NCBI GenBank assembly: GCA_945787845.1
Contig: CALZJH010000015.1
Span: 1-64,000 of the forward strand
Length of the DNA stretch: 64,000 bases
Direction of reading: 5' to 3'
Source: an uncultured Woeseiaceae bacterium
GTDB taxonomy: Bacteria > Pseudomonadota > Gammaproteobacteria > Steroidobacterales > Woeseiaceae
Part shown: piece after piece, positions 28,579-37,584 of the stretch
Position numbering within the stretch: the first letter of the stretch is position 1
Layout of the letters: every line of letters begins with the position of its first letter
The notes under the pieces: generated by a model
Seen by the model: only the letters and a program-made list of their open reading frames with translations
The model's database searches: none
What the model was told of the DNA's origin: nothing
Made by a program: the position numbers and the translations under genes

Positions 28579-28653
28579 ATGAGCTGCCGGTGATCACTAA
28601 AGACCCGTTCTGAGGCTACACCACCTGCAACACGATATGCGAAACTCTAGGCA

Positions 28654-29580
28654 ATGAATCATGCTGCCGCCTACGCAAGACTGCCGCAGAGCCTGATCGA
28701 GTCATTCAATGGCTACGTCGAGCGTGACGAACTCGTGGCGCTCCTGACGGTCGTGTCGACGGACGGTTCGACCTACAGCAAGGCGGGAGGCCAGATCCTG
28801 ATCGGTGCGGATGGCCGGTGCCACGGCCTGTTATCGGGTGGGTGTCTCGAGCAGGATCTCACGGAACGCGCCAAGGCGGTGATGCGTTCGGGCACCACCG
28901 ATACGGTCGAGTACGATCTGCGCTCCGATGATGATGTCTTCGGCCTGGGCGTCGGCTGCGAAGGGCTGCTCAGAATACATATTCAGCCGCTGGGTCCGGC
29001 AACAGCCTATGCACCACTGTCCACCTGGCTGGACGAGTCTGAAAGAAACGGGATGGTTAAAGCGGAGCTCGTCCTGGCGGATGGTTCTTCGACCATGTAC
29101 CTCAACTTGCTCAGGCCGCACGAGGTCCTGGTCCTGGGGGCCGGCCAGGATGCCGTGCCGCTGGTGAGCTTTTGCCGGGAACTAGGGTGGCGTGTCACGG
29201 TCTCCGATCACCGGCCCGCACATGCCGCGGCATTTCGCGAAAAGCACGACTGCACCGTGCTGTGCGCTGCAGTCGATTCCCTTGAAGAACAGGTTGAACT
29301 AGATCGCTTCGATGCCGTAATCGTCATGAGTCATCACCTTGCCAGTGACCGGGAGTATCTTCGCCAGCTCGCCGGTACGTCGATCGGCTTTGTGGGACTA
29401 CTGGGTCCGCCGCATCGCAGCGTCCGGTTGCTGAGCGAGATCGGCGCTGGCGCCGAGTGGCTTGCCGATCGCCTGCGAAGCCCGGTCGGTCGCCGCATCG
29501 GCGGTCGGGGTCCGGCGGCCATAGCGCTCGAGATCGTTGCTGAGCTGCAGGCCCACTTCTCGGCATCTAATCCGGACTGA
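28654..29580 (+). CDS. XdhC/CoxI-family molybdenum-enzyme maturation factor
   Basis: The 308-residue protein has the N-terminal XdhC domain (VSTDGSTYSKAGGQILIG, LLSGGCLEQD, LGVGCEGLLRI) and the C-terminal XdhC Rossmann domain (VLVLGAGQDAVPL, VMSHHLASDREYL, GFVGLLGPPHR). Such proteins bind the molybdenum cofactor, help sulfurate it and insert it into xanthine-dehydrogenase-family enzymes. Its convergent neighbour, overlapping by 14 bp, is a MocA-like cytidylyltransferase, and two IorAB-type hydroxylases lie further right, which fits a maturation role. Confidence 0.87.
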   Translation: MNHAAAYARLPQSLIESFNGYVERDELVALLTVVSTDGSTYSKAGGQILIGADGRCHGLLSGGCLEQDLTERAKAVMRSGTTDTVEYDLRSDDDVFGLGVGCEGLLRIHIQPLGPATAYAPLSTWLDESERNGMVKAELVLADGSSTMYLNLLRPHEVLVLGAGQDAVPLVSFCRELGWRVTVSDHRPAHAAAFREKHDCTVLCAAVDSLEEQVELDRFDAVIVMSHHLASDREYLRQLAGTSIGFVGLLGPPHRSVRLLSEIGAGAEWLADRLRSPVGRRIGGRGPAAIALEIVAELQAHFSASNPD

Positions 29581-30163
29581 CCAGGCGCGCCAGGTCCTCG
29601 GACGTGTCGATATCGACTGCCGCCGGATCAAACCGGATGCTGTTAACGGCATCCGCATGCGCTTCGAGAATCTGCTTCGCCCCGGTGTCGCCGCGCAGTG
29701 CGCAAAGCTCGGCAAAATGATCGCGCCCGAACAACACGGGCGGACCAAGAATACCGGCGAATTCAGTGGCAATAATTGCATCGGCAGCGCCTGTCCAGCG
29801 GCGGACGAGGCTCCCGAGGTGCGAGCGGCTAATCAGCGGCTGGTCGGCGAGCATGATGACGATGGCGTCCGCACAGTCTGAGCACGCTGTTGCGCCACAG
29901 GCGATGCTCGAGCCCATGCCTTGAGCGTACTCCGGATTGTACAAGACGTGACCCGCGAGTCCGCGGGCGGCATCTTCAATGCCTTCTGCCGAGTGGCCCG
30001 TGACCAGCCACGAATTGCCGTGAAAAACTGACCGCGCGATGTCCAGCGAGTGGCGAACAAGCGCTTGCCCATTGAATTCCTCAAGCAACTTCACCCGGCC
30101 GAAGCGCTTCGATTGGCCGGCCGCCAGGATGATTGCATGAATATCGGGAACCACGCCTGCCAT
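29567..30163 (-). CDS. MocA-like molybdenum cofactor cytidylyltransferase (NTP transferase)
   Basis: The 198-residue protein has the nucleotidyltransferase signature AIILAAGQSKRFGRVKLL at residues 8-25, IVIMLADQPLI with the metal-binding Asp and GPPVLFGRDHF, which are typical of the MobA-like MocA/PucB group that makes the cytosine dinucleotide form of the cofactor. The start MAGVVPDIHAIILAAG was chosen; the open frame to 30361 would run through a terminator and into the next gene. It converges with xdhC (14-bp overlap). Its partners are probably the IorAB-like hydroxylases of this window. Confidence 0.84.
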   Translation of the reverse strand: MAGVVPDIHAIILAAGQSKRFGRVKLLEEFNGQALVRHSLDIARSVFHGNSWLVTGHSAEGIEDAARGLAGHVLYNPEYAQGMGSSIACGATACSDCADAIVIMLADQPLISRSHLGSLVRRWTGAADAIIATEFAGILGPPVLFGRDHFAELCALRGDTGAKQILEAHADAVNSIRFDPAAVDIDTSEDLARLVSPD

Positions 30164-30196
30164 GGTAGCAACAACGGTGGCCGCATTGCTGCAGCC

Positions 30197-30223
30197 AAAA
30201 AAAATCCCCGCACAAGGCGGGGA
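30197..30223 (-). terminator. Rho-independent terminator of the DUF4397 lipoprotein gene
   Basis: Read on the minus strand, a 7-bp stem (30223-30217 with 30211-30205) with a 5-base loop is followed by an eight-T tract. It lies 41 bp downstream of the lipoprotein stop codon and just upstream of mocA. Confidence 0.85.
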
Positions 30224-30263
30224 TAAGCTGGGGATGCGCATCATTGTGCGCGGGGATTGATCG

Positions 30264-31625
30264 TTACTCTGCAGCGAAGTCATCCAGCGCGATGAGTCCG
30301 AGAGCAGCCTCACCAGGCAGCGGGTCACGGGCGATTGCCGTGTAAATGCCGCCGTCTGCAATTGAGATCGTGGCAGGCCCGATGGCGGCTGTCTTCGTGC
30401 CGGTCGGCGTTACCGTTACGTCATAGTCGCCGGCAGGCAGTGCCAGGAAGCCCGTGTTGGCCTTGAAAGGAATATTTTCGAGGGTTGGAGCTTCGTTGTT
30501 GATGTCGGCGCCAACGGCAGTGACATAAATGTCGACGTCAGCAGCGGTCGGCGAGGCGTGTACGATACGTATCTTGGCGTTCGTCGCGATGTTGCGCGGA
30601 TCGTCGTCCAGGATCAGCGCCTCGATCGCGGCCAGCTCACCGACGGCAAGTACGGAGTAGCGCACGCCCGGCTCAAACGTAAGATCGACCGGACCGATCG
30701 CGATTGCCCCCGGGTTGCCTGCGACGGTCACACTGACGGAGTAGGTGTCCGGAGCAACCTCGACGAAGCCAGTAGCATTCGGGAACTCCAGGCCGGGAAT
30801 CAGCACGTCACCGTTGACCCGCACGTCTACAGCCGGTGCGTCAGGTGAAGCGTGTACAACCTGCAGCCGGGCCGGCGTGTTCGTGTCCAGTATCTCGGCC
30901 GAACCGGCGCCCGTCAGGGCAACGAGATTCACCGCAGCAGGGCCGCTCTTCGTGTTCGGCAATGCGGCAAGCGTCAGATCGTCGCCATCATTCAGGGTTA
31001 CCGTCCCGGAGTCGTAGACCACGGCGGCCGGATCGCCAGCGGCGGTCACGCGAATCTGGTAGTCGCCTGCAGCAACTTCAGCGGGTCCGATCGTCTCCTT
31101 AAAGGAGAACGTACCGACCGGCGCCGACGCAGCGAGATCAGCACCTGGTGTCGTCACGAAGACGTCAACCTGCGGTGCCGCTGCGGAGCCATGCAAAACG
31201 AAAAGGCGTGCCGCGCCAGCGCTAACGGGTGTGTCGGGCTGGCTGATGACGACCGGCTCGATAGCGGCAACTTCGTTTACAGCGGCGATCGTGTAAATCG
31301 TGTCGCCGTCGAACGCGAGGTCTACCGGACCGATTACGGCGGCGTTTCCGCCAGGCAGGATGCCGTCGACCTGGATCGAGTACGTACCCTCGTCGAGGCT
31401 CAGCTGGCCTGACCCGATCTTGTAATCGACGCCGCTCAATACTTCACCGCCGTCGACGAGGACGTTCACGGCCGGTGCATCAGGCGATCCGTGGAGAACC
31501 TGTACTTTCGTTACTGCAGGAGGAGGAGGTGTTACCACCTCAGGAATGTTCAACGTGGTGCCAGAGTCGCAAGCCGCGAGGCCTACCAAGCTGGATACCA
31601 CAAGTAATTTGCCCAAGAGTTTCAT
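30264..31625 (-). CDS. DUF4397 repeat lipoprotein
   Basis: The 453-residue protein begins with a lipoprotein signal ([19 protein letters not shown]; lipidated Cys at 19), so it should be anchored in the envelope. Four successive beta-sandwich-like DUF4397 units follow, each opening with a variant of [13 protein letters not shown]: near 45-60, 145-160, 255-270 and 345-360. Each unit contains a YxIxV strand and an ending such as YTAIA. Function is unknown; adhesion or surface-layer roles are only guesses. It is divergent from a two-component system across 166 bp with phased GTTTC repeats and may be its target. It ends at a good terminator. Confidence 0.85.
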   Translation of the reverse strand: MKLLGKLLVVSSLVGLAACDSGTTLNIPEVVTPPPPAVTKVQVLHGSPDAPAVNVLVDGGEVLSGVDYKIGSGQLSLDEGTYSIQVDGILPGGNAAVIGPVDLAFDGDTIYTIAAVNEVAAIEPVVISQPDTPVSAGAARLFVLHGSAAAPQVDVFVTTPGADLAASAPVGTFSFKETIGPAEVAAGDYQIRVTAAGDPAAVVYDSGTVTLNDGDDLTLAALPNTKSGPAAVNLVALTGAGSAEILDTNTPARLQVVHASPDAPAVDVRVNGDVLIPGLEFPNATGFVEVAPDTYSVSVTVAGNPGAIAIGPVDLTFEPGVRYSVLAVGELAAIEALILDDDPRNIATNAKIRIVHASPTAADVDIYVTAVGADINNEAPTLENIPFKANTGFLALPAGDYDVTVTPTGTKTAAIGPATISIADGGIYTAIARDPLPGEAALGLIALDDFAAE

Positions 31626-31716
31626 GTGTAGCCCCTTCTAAAAGCTGTGAGTTGATAGCTGTAGTTAAGTCGAGAAGCAGTCTCACAGAGCCGCTCCAGC
31701 TTTTGGTCTCAGGAAG

Positions 31717-31741
31717 GTTTCAGTTTGTTTCCGAATGTTTC
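31717..31741. promoter_or_regulatory. Three GTTTC direct repeats at 10-bp spacing, candidate response-regulator site
   Basis: GTTTC occurs at 31717, 31727 and 31737 exactly one helical turn apart, 50-75 bp upstream of the response regulator ATG and 92-116 bp upstream of the divergent lipoprotein gene. OmpR/PhoB-family regulators bind such phased direct repeats. Confidence 0.65.
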
Positions 31742-31791
31742 AATCCAACTGTCGTCGCGACGGCGGCCGTGACACGCGCTATTATTCGTAC

Positions 31792-32487
31792 ATGACAAAA
31801 GTTCTCCTGATAGATGACGACCGGAAGCACTCCGACCTGATGCAGGCGTATTTCAAGCGCTACGGCATCAATCTCCTCTGCGCGTACGATTCGGTCGAGG
31901 GGTTCAAGCTGTTGGCTCGGGAGGAGCCGGATCTGCTGCTCCTGGACGTGATGCTGCCCGGGAAAGACGGTTTCGAGATTTGCCGGGAGGTTCGCAAGTC
32001 CAGCAACATACCGATCATCATGCTCACCGCCCGCGGTGACATTATCGATCGCGTATCCGGCCTCGAGCTCGGCGCCGATGACTACGTCGGGAAGCCGTTT
32101 GAACCACGCGAACTGGTGGCGCGTGTGCAGGCGACGCTGCGCAGATCGGAGATCGCCGGTCCTTCCGTCGGCAAGCTGAGCTTTGACGGGCTGACGATCG
32201 AGACCGAGACGCGCACCGTAAAGGTCGATGGCGAGACGGTCGACCTGACCTCGATGGAGTTTGAGCTGCTCCTTATCCTTGCGCGGCGACACGGGCGCAA
32301 ACTGTCGCGCGACGACATATTGAGCGAGCTTCGCGGCATCGACGCGGCCATTCTGACGCGGTCCGTCGACATCATGGTCAGCCGACTGCGCCAGAAGCTC
32401 GGCGACAACGTGAAGCCGCCGCGATTCATCCAGACAATCTGGGGCCGTGGCTACTCGTTTGTTGGCGTGCCCCAGTCAGATGCTTAG
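31792..32487 (+). CDS. OmpR-family response regulator
   Basis: The 231-residue protein has a receiver domain (acidic pair DDD at 8-10, phospho-acceptor D52 in LLLDVMLPGKDG, switch MLTARGD and GKPFEPRELVARV) and a C-terminal winged-helix trans_reg_C domain (LILARRHGRKLSRDDIL, RSVDIMVSRLRQKLGD, WGRGYSFVG). This is the OmpR/CpxR class that binds direct repeats near promoters. Translation from the ATG at 31792 is supported by the receiver start MTKVLLIDDD. The next gene overlaps its 3' end by 8 bp, giving a two-gene operon with a histidine kinase. The controlled genes are unknown; the divergent lipoprotein is a candidate. Confidence 0.92.
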   Translation: MTKVLLIDDDRKHSDLMQAYFKRYGINLLCAYDSVEGFKLLAREEPDLLLLDVMLPGKDGFEICREVRKSSNIPIIMLTARGDIIDRVSGLELGADDYVGKPFEPRELVARVQATLRRSEIAGPSVGKLSFDGLTIETETRTVKVDGETVDLTSMEFELLLILARRHGRKLSRDDILSELRGIDAAILTRSVDIMVSRLRQKLGDNVKPPRFIQTIWGRGYSFVGVPQSDA

Positions 32488-33823
32488 ACGTCTGTCGCGA
32501 TCGCTCTCGTTTCGACTGCTCATCATTTTCCTGGTCCTGGGAAGCGCCTTCGTATTCGGCACCTTCAAGGCCGTACAGCGCTTCTATAACAGTGACCAGA
32601 TTCGCGGTCTCATCAGCGGCCATCTGTCATTGCACGTGAGCTATGTTCGGGAGGATATCGGTGTGCCGCCGAATATCGACCGGGCCATTGCGATCACGGA
32701 GAAAGTTCCCGTGGATATTCGCATCGCGGGTCCCGGCTTCGACTGGGCGTCGGACCCGATGTTTCCACTTGTGGAAGACCTGGACTTCGCGCCCAGCCCG
32801 AGGTTCAGCGACAATTCCGATGCCTGGGCCGATGAGCTGCAGGGCGTTGTGTTCGCGACTTTTGACGACCATGACTTCCTGCGCATGCGGCAGGGCGGCT
32901 ACGATATCGTGGTCTCGACGCCGCGGATATCCGACGTCTCCAGCGGCCCGGCGCTGGTGCCACAGGTGCTGGGATTCGGCTTGTTCCTCCTGATTCTTGC
33001 CTATGCGGCCGTCACGTGGCTGTTCAAGCCGATTCGCGCTATTCGTCGCGGTGCCGAGCACATCGGTCAGGGTCATTTCGACTTTCGCATCGACAACGTC
33101 AGGAGCGATCAGCTCGGTGATCTTGCCGCGGATATCAATCGCATGGCCGGCGACGTCGAAGATATGCTGGACGCGAAGCGAGCGCTGCTGTTGGGTATCA
33201 GTCACGAGTTGCGCACGCCCTTGTCGAGAATGCGCCTTGCTGCCGAGTTCTTCGAGGATGAAGAGCAGGCCCGGAGCCTCAAGGCCGAGATCATGGAGAT
33301 GGAAAAAATCGTGGTTTCGCTGCTTGAGGCCGAGCGCCTCAACAGCCGTCATGCACAATTATCGCGGACAACCACGAATGTCGGCGAGCTGGTCAAGGAG
33401 ATGCTCGACGATTTCTTCTCGAGGGACATGGACAGGATCTCCGTATCGTTGCCTGACGAACCGGTATCGGCCTCAATTGACGCGGCGCGCATTAGCCTGC
33501 TGCTGAAAAACCTCCTGAACAATGCGTTGCGATACTCCCGGCCGGACGAGGGTCTGGTTGAGCTCACCGTCGCCGCTGCGGACGGCGTTCTTATAATGAC
33601 CGTTGCCGACAATGGTCCAGGTCTGTCCGAGGATCAGGCGGAACACATTGGCGAACCCTTTTATCGCGGTGACCCGTCCCGCGCGCGCGAGTCGGGCGGA
33701 TCCGGGCTGGGCCTGTACCTGGCGACGTTAGTAGCGAAAGCGCATGGCGGCTCGCTCCGACTCCTAAATTCCCGGAATCAGGGAGCCTGTTTCGAGGTTC
33801 GCATTCCCTTGATGGAATCGTAG
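32480..33823 (+). CDS. Sensor histidine kinase (EnvZ/CpxA-like)
   Basis: The 447-residue inner-membrane kinase has one helix at 11-27, a periplasmic sensor region of about 130 residues, a second helix at 163-181, a HAMP domain (about 182-235), the H-box with H242 in LLGISHELRTPLSR, and an ATPase domain with LLLKNLLNNALRYSRP, DNGPGLSE and GGSGLGLYL. It should autophosphorylate and pass phosphate to the partner regulator. The start MLRRLSRSLSFRLLI overlaps the regulator by 8 bp. Its last 46 bp overlap the convergent photolyase gene. Confidence 0.92.
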   Translation: MLRRLSRSLSFRLLIIFLVLGSAFVFGTFKAVQRFYNSDQIRGLISGHLSLHVSYVREDIGVPPNIDRAIAITEKVPVDIRIAGPGFDWASDPMFPLVEDLDFAPSPRFSDNSDAWADELQGVVFATFDDHDFLRMRQGGYDIVVSTPRISDVSSGPALVPQVLGFGLFLLILAYAAVTWLFKPIRAIRRGAEHIGQGHFDFRIDNVRSDQLGDLAADINRMAGDVEDMLDAKRALLLGISHELRTPLSRMRLAAEFFEDEEQARSLKAEIMEMEKIVVSLLEAERLNSRHAQLSRTTTNVGELVKEMLDDFFSRDMDRISVSLPDEPVSASIDAARISLLLKNLLNNALRYSRPDEGLVELTVAAADGVLIMTVADNGPGLSEDQAEHIGEPFYRGDPSRARESGGSGLGLYLATLVAKAHGGSLRLLNSRNQGACFEVRIPLMES

Positions 33824-35139
33824 GCGTCCAGCGCCCTGCGGCGGGCCTCGCCATGATCCACGATTGGCGCCGGGTAGGCGGACTCCGACACTTCCGGAAC
33901 CCAACGGCGAACGTAGCTGCCCTGCGGATCGAATTTCTTCCCCTGCAGAATCGGATTGAAGACTCGAAAATACGGTGCGGCATCGGTGCCGCAGCCAGCG
34001 ACCCATTGCCAGCTGGCTGAATTATTCGCGAGGTCGGCATCCACCAGCTGGTCGAGAAACCAGTCAGCACCCATCTGCCAGGGAACGAGCAGGTCCTTGA
34101 TGAGGAAGGACGCCGCGATCATGCGCACACGATTGTGCATCCAGCCGGTTTCCCGCAGCTGCCGCATGCCGGCATCAACCACAGGATAGCCGGTCATACC
34201 CTCTTGCCAGGCGCGCAGCTGGCTTTCGTCAACAGACCACGGGAAATTTTCAAACTCGGCGCGCAGCGGCTTGTGCGGCAGGTCCGGGAAATGAAACAGG
34301 AGGTAGCTGCTGAAGTCGCGCCAGTAGAGCTGGCGCAGCAGTGCTTCGCCGCCGGACGCGGACGACGCCGACGCGCCGGCCTGCCGGGTCGCGTGCCAGA
34401 CCTGTCGCACGCTGACCTCGCCAAAGCAAAGGTGCGGCGACAGTCGCGACGTCGCGTCTTTGTCGGGGCGGTCCCTGGAGGTCACGTAGTCTCGCAGCAA
34501 TGATTCCAGCTCGTCGATGCGTTCAAGACCGCCAGGCTCACCCGGGGTCCAGACTTTCGCGTACCCGTGGTACCGGTCGACGGCGTCCGTGAGGAGCTCG
34601 AGTTCGTTGATCGAGATCGACTCGGGCAGGGGGTCGAACACCGTAAGTGCCGGCGGGGCCGGTGACGGGACATCCGGCTCTCCGAGGCTGCGCGCCGCGT
34701 TCCAGAATGGCGTGAACACGCGATAGGGCTTGCCAGCCTGCGTGCTGACGCTCTCGGGAACATGCAGAAGACTGTCATCGTAACAATGCAGGTCGAGGCG
34801 GCTTCCCAGCGTGTCGCCAACGTCGTCTTGCTGGCGCGTGCTCTCGGGCTCGTAGCGTCGTGCAAAGTACACGGCTGTTGCGCCGGTTTGCTGTGCCAAC
34901 TCGTCCAGCACGACATGTGGCGGCCCGGCCCGCAGGACCAGTTCAGCCCCGAGATCTCGCAACGCGCAATCGAGTGTCGAGAGGCTGTGATGCAACCACC
35001 AGCGACTGGCAGTGCCCTTGTCCTGCCCGTCTGCAATGTACAGCGGGATGATCGGCTGGCCAGACTCTACGGCCGCCAGCAGTGCGGCATTGTCCGCGAG
35101 GCGCAGGTTGCGTCGAAACCAGAGAATGACGGGTCGCAT
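33778..35139 (-). CDS. phrB: Deoxyribodipyrimidine photolyase
   Basis: The 453-residue flavoprotein repairs UV-induced cyclobutane dimers using blue light. The N-terminal MRPVILWFRRNLRLADN is the photolyase Rossmann start, and the C-terminal FAD domain has LSPHLCFGEVSVRQVWHA, LYWRDFSSYLLFHFP, GMRQLRETGWMHNRVRMIAASFL and WQMGADWFLDQLVDADLANNSASWQWVAG. It is divergent from the lipid-modification operon across 146 bp. In several proteobacteria these genes form one light- or singlet-oxygen-induced unit. The open frame to 35175 was rejected because the start aligns here with an AGGA ribosome site. Confidence 0.95.
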   Translation of the reverse strand: MRPVILWFRRNLRLADNAALLAAVESGQPIIPLYIADGQDKGTASRWWLHHSLSTLDCALRDLGAELVLRAGPPHVVLDELAQQTGATAVYFARRYEPESTRQQDDVGDTLGSRLDLHCYDDSLLHVPESVSTQAGKPYRVFTPFWNAARSLGEPDVPSPAPPALTVFDPLPESISINELELLTDAVDRYHGYAKVWTPGEPGGLERIDELESLLRDYVTSRDRPDKDATSRLSPHLCFGEVSVRQVWHATRQAGASASSASGGEALLRQLYWRDFSSYLLFHFPDLPHKPLRAEFENFPWSVDESQLRAWQEGMTGYPVVDAGMRQLRETGWMHNRVRMIAASFLIKDLLVPWQMGADWFLDQLVDADLANNSASWQWVAGCGTDAAPYFRVFNPILQGKKFDPQGSYVRRWVPEVSESAYPAPIVDHGEARRRALDAYDSIKGMRTSKQAP

Positions 35140-35152
35140 GATCGAAATATCC

Positions 35153-35211
35153 TGTAAGAGCGTTACACACATCATAAAGGCCTAAATGCGACAGTTTGTA
35201 AGGGAATGTAA
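35153..35211. promoter_or_regulatory. TGTAA pentamer array between photolyase and lipid operon
   Basis: The intergenic region holds TGTAA-N5-TTACA (35153-35167, perfect) and two direct TGTAA copies at 35197 and 35207, exactly 10 bp apart. This arrangement suggests a regulator shared by the divergent genes, for example a MerR/LitR-type light repressor, but no such regulator gene is in the window. Confidence 0.5.
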
Positions 35212-35285
35212 CAACAGGCTCCAGGCGATTGTTGGCCAGGCTGACGGTCCGTACCATTGCGGTCATCGTTGATTTGGAGGTCGCC

Positions 35286-36335
35286 ATGAGCGCCGTAACT
35301 GCAAAAGCTGTCAGCTGGACCGAATCGGGCCTCGTTCCCGATGCCGTCATCCGTGCGGGCATACGGAGACTGCTTGAGTCGAAACGCAAGGAGATTCATG
35401 CGGGCGACGAGGAGTACTCGGCCGATGTGCTGAATGCTTTCGTCGCAATGATGAATGACTCACCGATTGCTCACGTGCCGGATCTGGCCAATGAGCAACA
35501 CTACGAGGTGCCCGCCGCGTTCTTCCAGCACGTCATGGGTGATCACCTCAAGTACAGCTGCTGCTACTGGACGCCGCAGACCGGAAATATTTCGGAAGCC
35601 GAGACAGCAGCGCTCGAAACGACCGTGGCACGGGCTGGCATCGAGGACGGAATGAAGGTCCTGGACCTCGGTTGTGGATGGGGCTCGCTGTCGTTGTGGA
35701 TTGCCGAGCACTTTCCCAATGCCTCGGTTACCTCGGTATCGAACTCGGCGTCGCAACGTGACTTCATCCTGGCGCGCGCGCGTGAGCGTTCCATACAAAA
35801 CATTGATGTCCTGACCTGTGACATGAATGACTTTGACATCGACAAGCGTTTTGACCGGATTGTGTCGGTCGAAATGTTCGAGCACATGCGTAACTACCGT
35901 GAACTCTTCAGCCGGATCGACGGCTGGCTGGTTCCCGACGGTCGCTTCTTCATGCACATCTTCTGTCATCGCACCACGCCTTACGAGTACATCGATAAGG
36001 GGCCGGGCGACTGGATGAGCCGGTATTTCTTCAGCGGCGGCATTATGCCCAGCGCGGATCTGCCGCTGCGGTTCGCAGGCGACCTCGCCATTGACAAGCG
36101 CTGGCACTGGAATGGCCAGCACTATGCAAAGACGTGTAATGCGTGGCTGGCGAAGATGGACGCCAGTGAGGATGCGATCAAGCCGGTTCTGGCTTCGTGC
36201 TACGGCGAGGCAGACGCGTCCCTGTGGTGGCAGCGGTGGCGAATCTTCTTCATGGCCTGCGCCGAACTGTTCGACTACGACGACGGGCACGAATGGTATG
36301 TCGGCCACTACCTGTTTCGAAAGGCGGAGAGCTGA
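35286..36335 (+). CDS. SAM-dependent methyltransferase, cyclopropane-fatty-acid-synthase family
   Basis: The 349-residue protein has a CFA-type fold: SAM-binding VLDLGCGWGSLSLWIA, VSVEMFEHMRNYRELF and DGRFFMHIFCHRTTPYEYI. The N-terminus is shorter than in CFA synthase and lacks the usual lipid-binding region, as in methyltransferases of furan- or methyl-branched fatty acid synthesis. Start: ATG at 35286, preceded by GGAGG. It opens a seven-gene cluster (methyltransferase, DUF2878, DUF6134, lipocalin, FAD oxidoreductase, DUF1365, CFA synthase) whose members recur next to photolyase in light/singlet-oxygen regulons. The exact lipid substrate is unknown. Confidence 0.85.
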   Translation: MSAVTAKAVSWTESGLVPDAVIRAGIRRLLESKRKEIHAGDEEYSADVLNAFVAMMNDSPIAHVPDLANEQHYEVPAAFFQHVMGDHLKYSCCYWTPQTGNISEAETAALETTVARAGIEDGMKVLDLGCGWGSLSLWIAEHFPNASVTSVSNSASQRDFILARARERSIQNIDVLTCDMNDFDIDKRFDRIVSVEMFEHMRNYRELFSRIDGWLVPDGRFFMHIFCHRTTPYEYIDKGPGDWMSRYFFSGGIMPSADLPLRFAGDLAIDKRWHWNGQHYAKTCNAWLAKMDASEDAIKPVLASCYGEADASLWWQRWRIFFMACAELFDYDDGHEWYVGHYLFRKAES

Positions 36336-36336
36336 C

Positions 36337-36927
36337 ATGTTCTTGATCATTAACTTTGCGGTTTTCCAGATCGCGTGGCTGTCCTCAGTTATCGGTGGCG
36401 CGCAGCAGATGCCCTGGCTTGGGCCGGTTGCCGTGTCTGTAGCCCTGATCATTCACCTGACGGCTGCCCGGAGGCCGCTTGAGGAAGTCTTGCTGGTGGT
36501 CAGCTGTGCAATTATCGGCGCGTGCTTTGACAGCATCCTCGTTGCATCCGGCTGGGTGACCTACAAGGCAGGCCTGTTCAGTGATTTCCTGGCTCCCTAC
36601 TGGATCATCACGATGTGGATGCTGTTTGCCACCACCCTGAATGTTTCCATGCGCTGGTTGCGGGGTAAGCCCCTGCTGGCGTCTGTTTTCGGATTGCTTG
36701 GCGGTCCCACGACCTACCTTGCCGGCGAAAAGCTCGGCGGAATCGTGCTTGTAAATCAAACCGCGGCGCTGGTCGCTCTGGCGATCGGCTGGGCACTGAT
36801 GATGCCCGTGCTCATGTGGTTGTCGGAGAATTTTGACGGTATGCCCGGCAAGCGCAAAGTTTGGGCGCGAGAGGCGCAGCCGGTGACGCAGCAGCAGTCC
36901 CGATACATTGAGGAGAAAAAATCATGA
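36337..36927 (+). CDS. DUF2878 integral membrane protein
   Basis: The 196-residue protein has about five or six predicted transmembrane helices (for example residues 1-18, 28-43, 52-70, 86-104, 116-132 and 143-163) and recurring DUF2878 motifs (NFAVFQIAWLSSVIGG, YWIITMWMLFATTLN and LGGPTTYLAGEKLG). The family is unnamed but commonly sits in CFA/photolyase clusters. It starts one base after the methyltransferase stop and overlaps DUF6134 by 4 bp, showing tight coupling. A lipid transport or membrane scaffolding role is only inference. Confidence 0.8.
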   Translation: MFLIINFAVFQIAWLSSVIGGAQQMPWLGPVAVSVALIIHLTAARRPLEEVLLVVSCAIIGACFDSILVASGWVTYKAGLFSDFLAPYWIITMWMLFATTLNVSMRWLRGKPLLASVFGLLGGPTTYLAGEKLGGIVLVNQTAALVALAIGWALMMPVLMWLSENFDGMPGKRKVWAREAQPVTQQQSRYIEEKKS

Positions 36928-37583
36928 GGCGCAATTTCCTTGGCATTTTTCTGCTTGTCCTGCTGAGCCTGACGGTTGCGGCACCTGCGCTGGCGACGGA
37001 CGCGGCGGATGACGTGGCGCAGTGGAATTTCGATGTCTTCCTGAACGACAAGAAGGTGGGCAAGCACTCGTTTACAGTCTCGGAGAGCGGCGGCGAGAAG
37101 CAGGTCGAGAGCGAAGCCAGCTTCAAGTACACGGTGCTCTGGATTCCGGCGTATCGCTACCAGCACACTGCGGAAGAGCGGTGGGAGGACCAGTGCCTGG
37201 TTGAGATCGATGCCAAAACCAATGCGAACGGCGAGCGCCTCGAGGTAAGGGGTCAGCACACAGGCTCGGCTTTCCGCCTGGTCAACGGTGACGACACCCG
37301 GACGGAATTACCGGAATGCGTCATGACGTTCGCGTACTGGAATCCCGAGTTCCTCGAGCAATCTCGACTGCTCAACCCCCAGACCGGCGAATTCGTGGAT
37401 GTGACGGTGGAAGAGCTGGGCACTGAGACGCTCGAGGTGCGCGGCGAGCCGGTTGCCGCTACGCGCTTCAGGTTGACCGCTTCCGAAATCGACATGACGT
37501 TGTGGTATTCACCGAATGACGAGTGGTTGGCACTCGAGTCGGTCGCCAAGGGCGGCCATATCATCCGCTACAAGCTGTCCTGA
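36924..37583 (+). CDS. DUF6134 exported protein
   Basis: The 219-residue protein has a Sec signal peptide (MRRNFLGIFLLVLLSLTVAAPALA, residues 1-24) and a beta-rich body with WNFDVFLNDKKVGKHSF, YTVLWIPAYRYQHTAEERW and TFAYWNPEFLEQSRLLN. I recognise this as the DUF6134 family; the related position in similar clusters is often taken by DUF3833 or chalcone-isomerase-like proteins. It should be periplasmic. Start overlaps the upstream stop (ATGA). The lipocalin gene follows at one base distance. No activity can be assigned. Confidence 0.75.
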   Translation: MRRNFLGIFLLVLLSLTVAAPALATDAADDVAQWNFDVFLNDKKVGKHSFTVSESGGEKQVESEASFKYTVLWIPAYRYQHTAEERWEDQCLVEIDAKTNANGERLEVRGQHTGSAFRLVNGDDTRTELPECVMTFAYWNPEFLEQSRLLNPQTGEFVDVTVEELGTETLEVRGEPVAATRFRLTASEIDMTLWYSPNDEWLALESVAKGGHIIRYKLS

Positions 37584-37584
37584 C

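Noticed and set aside
30164-30361. N-terminal extension of the MocA-like gene
   Set aside because: It would cross a terminator and the end of the DUF4397 gene, and the nucleotidyltransferase motif begins a few residues after the chosen ATG.
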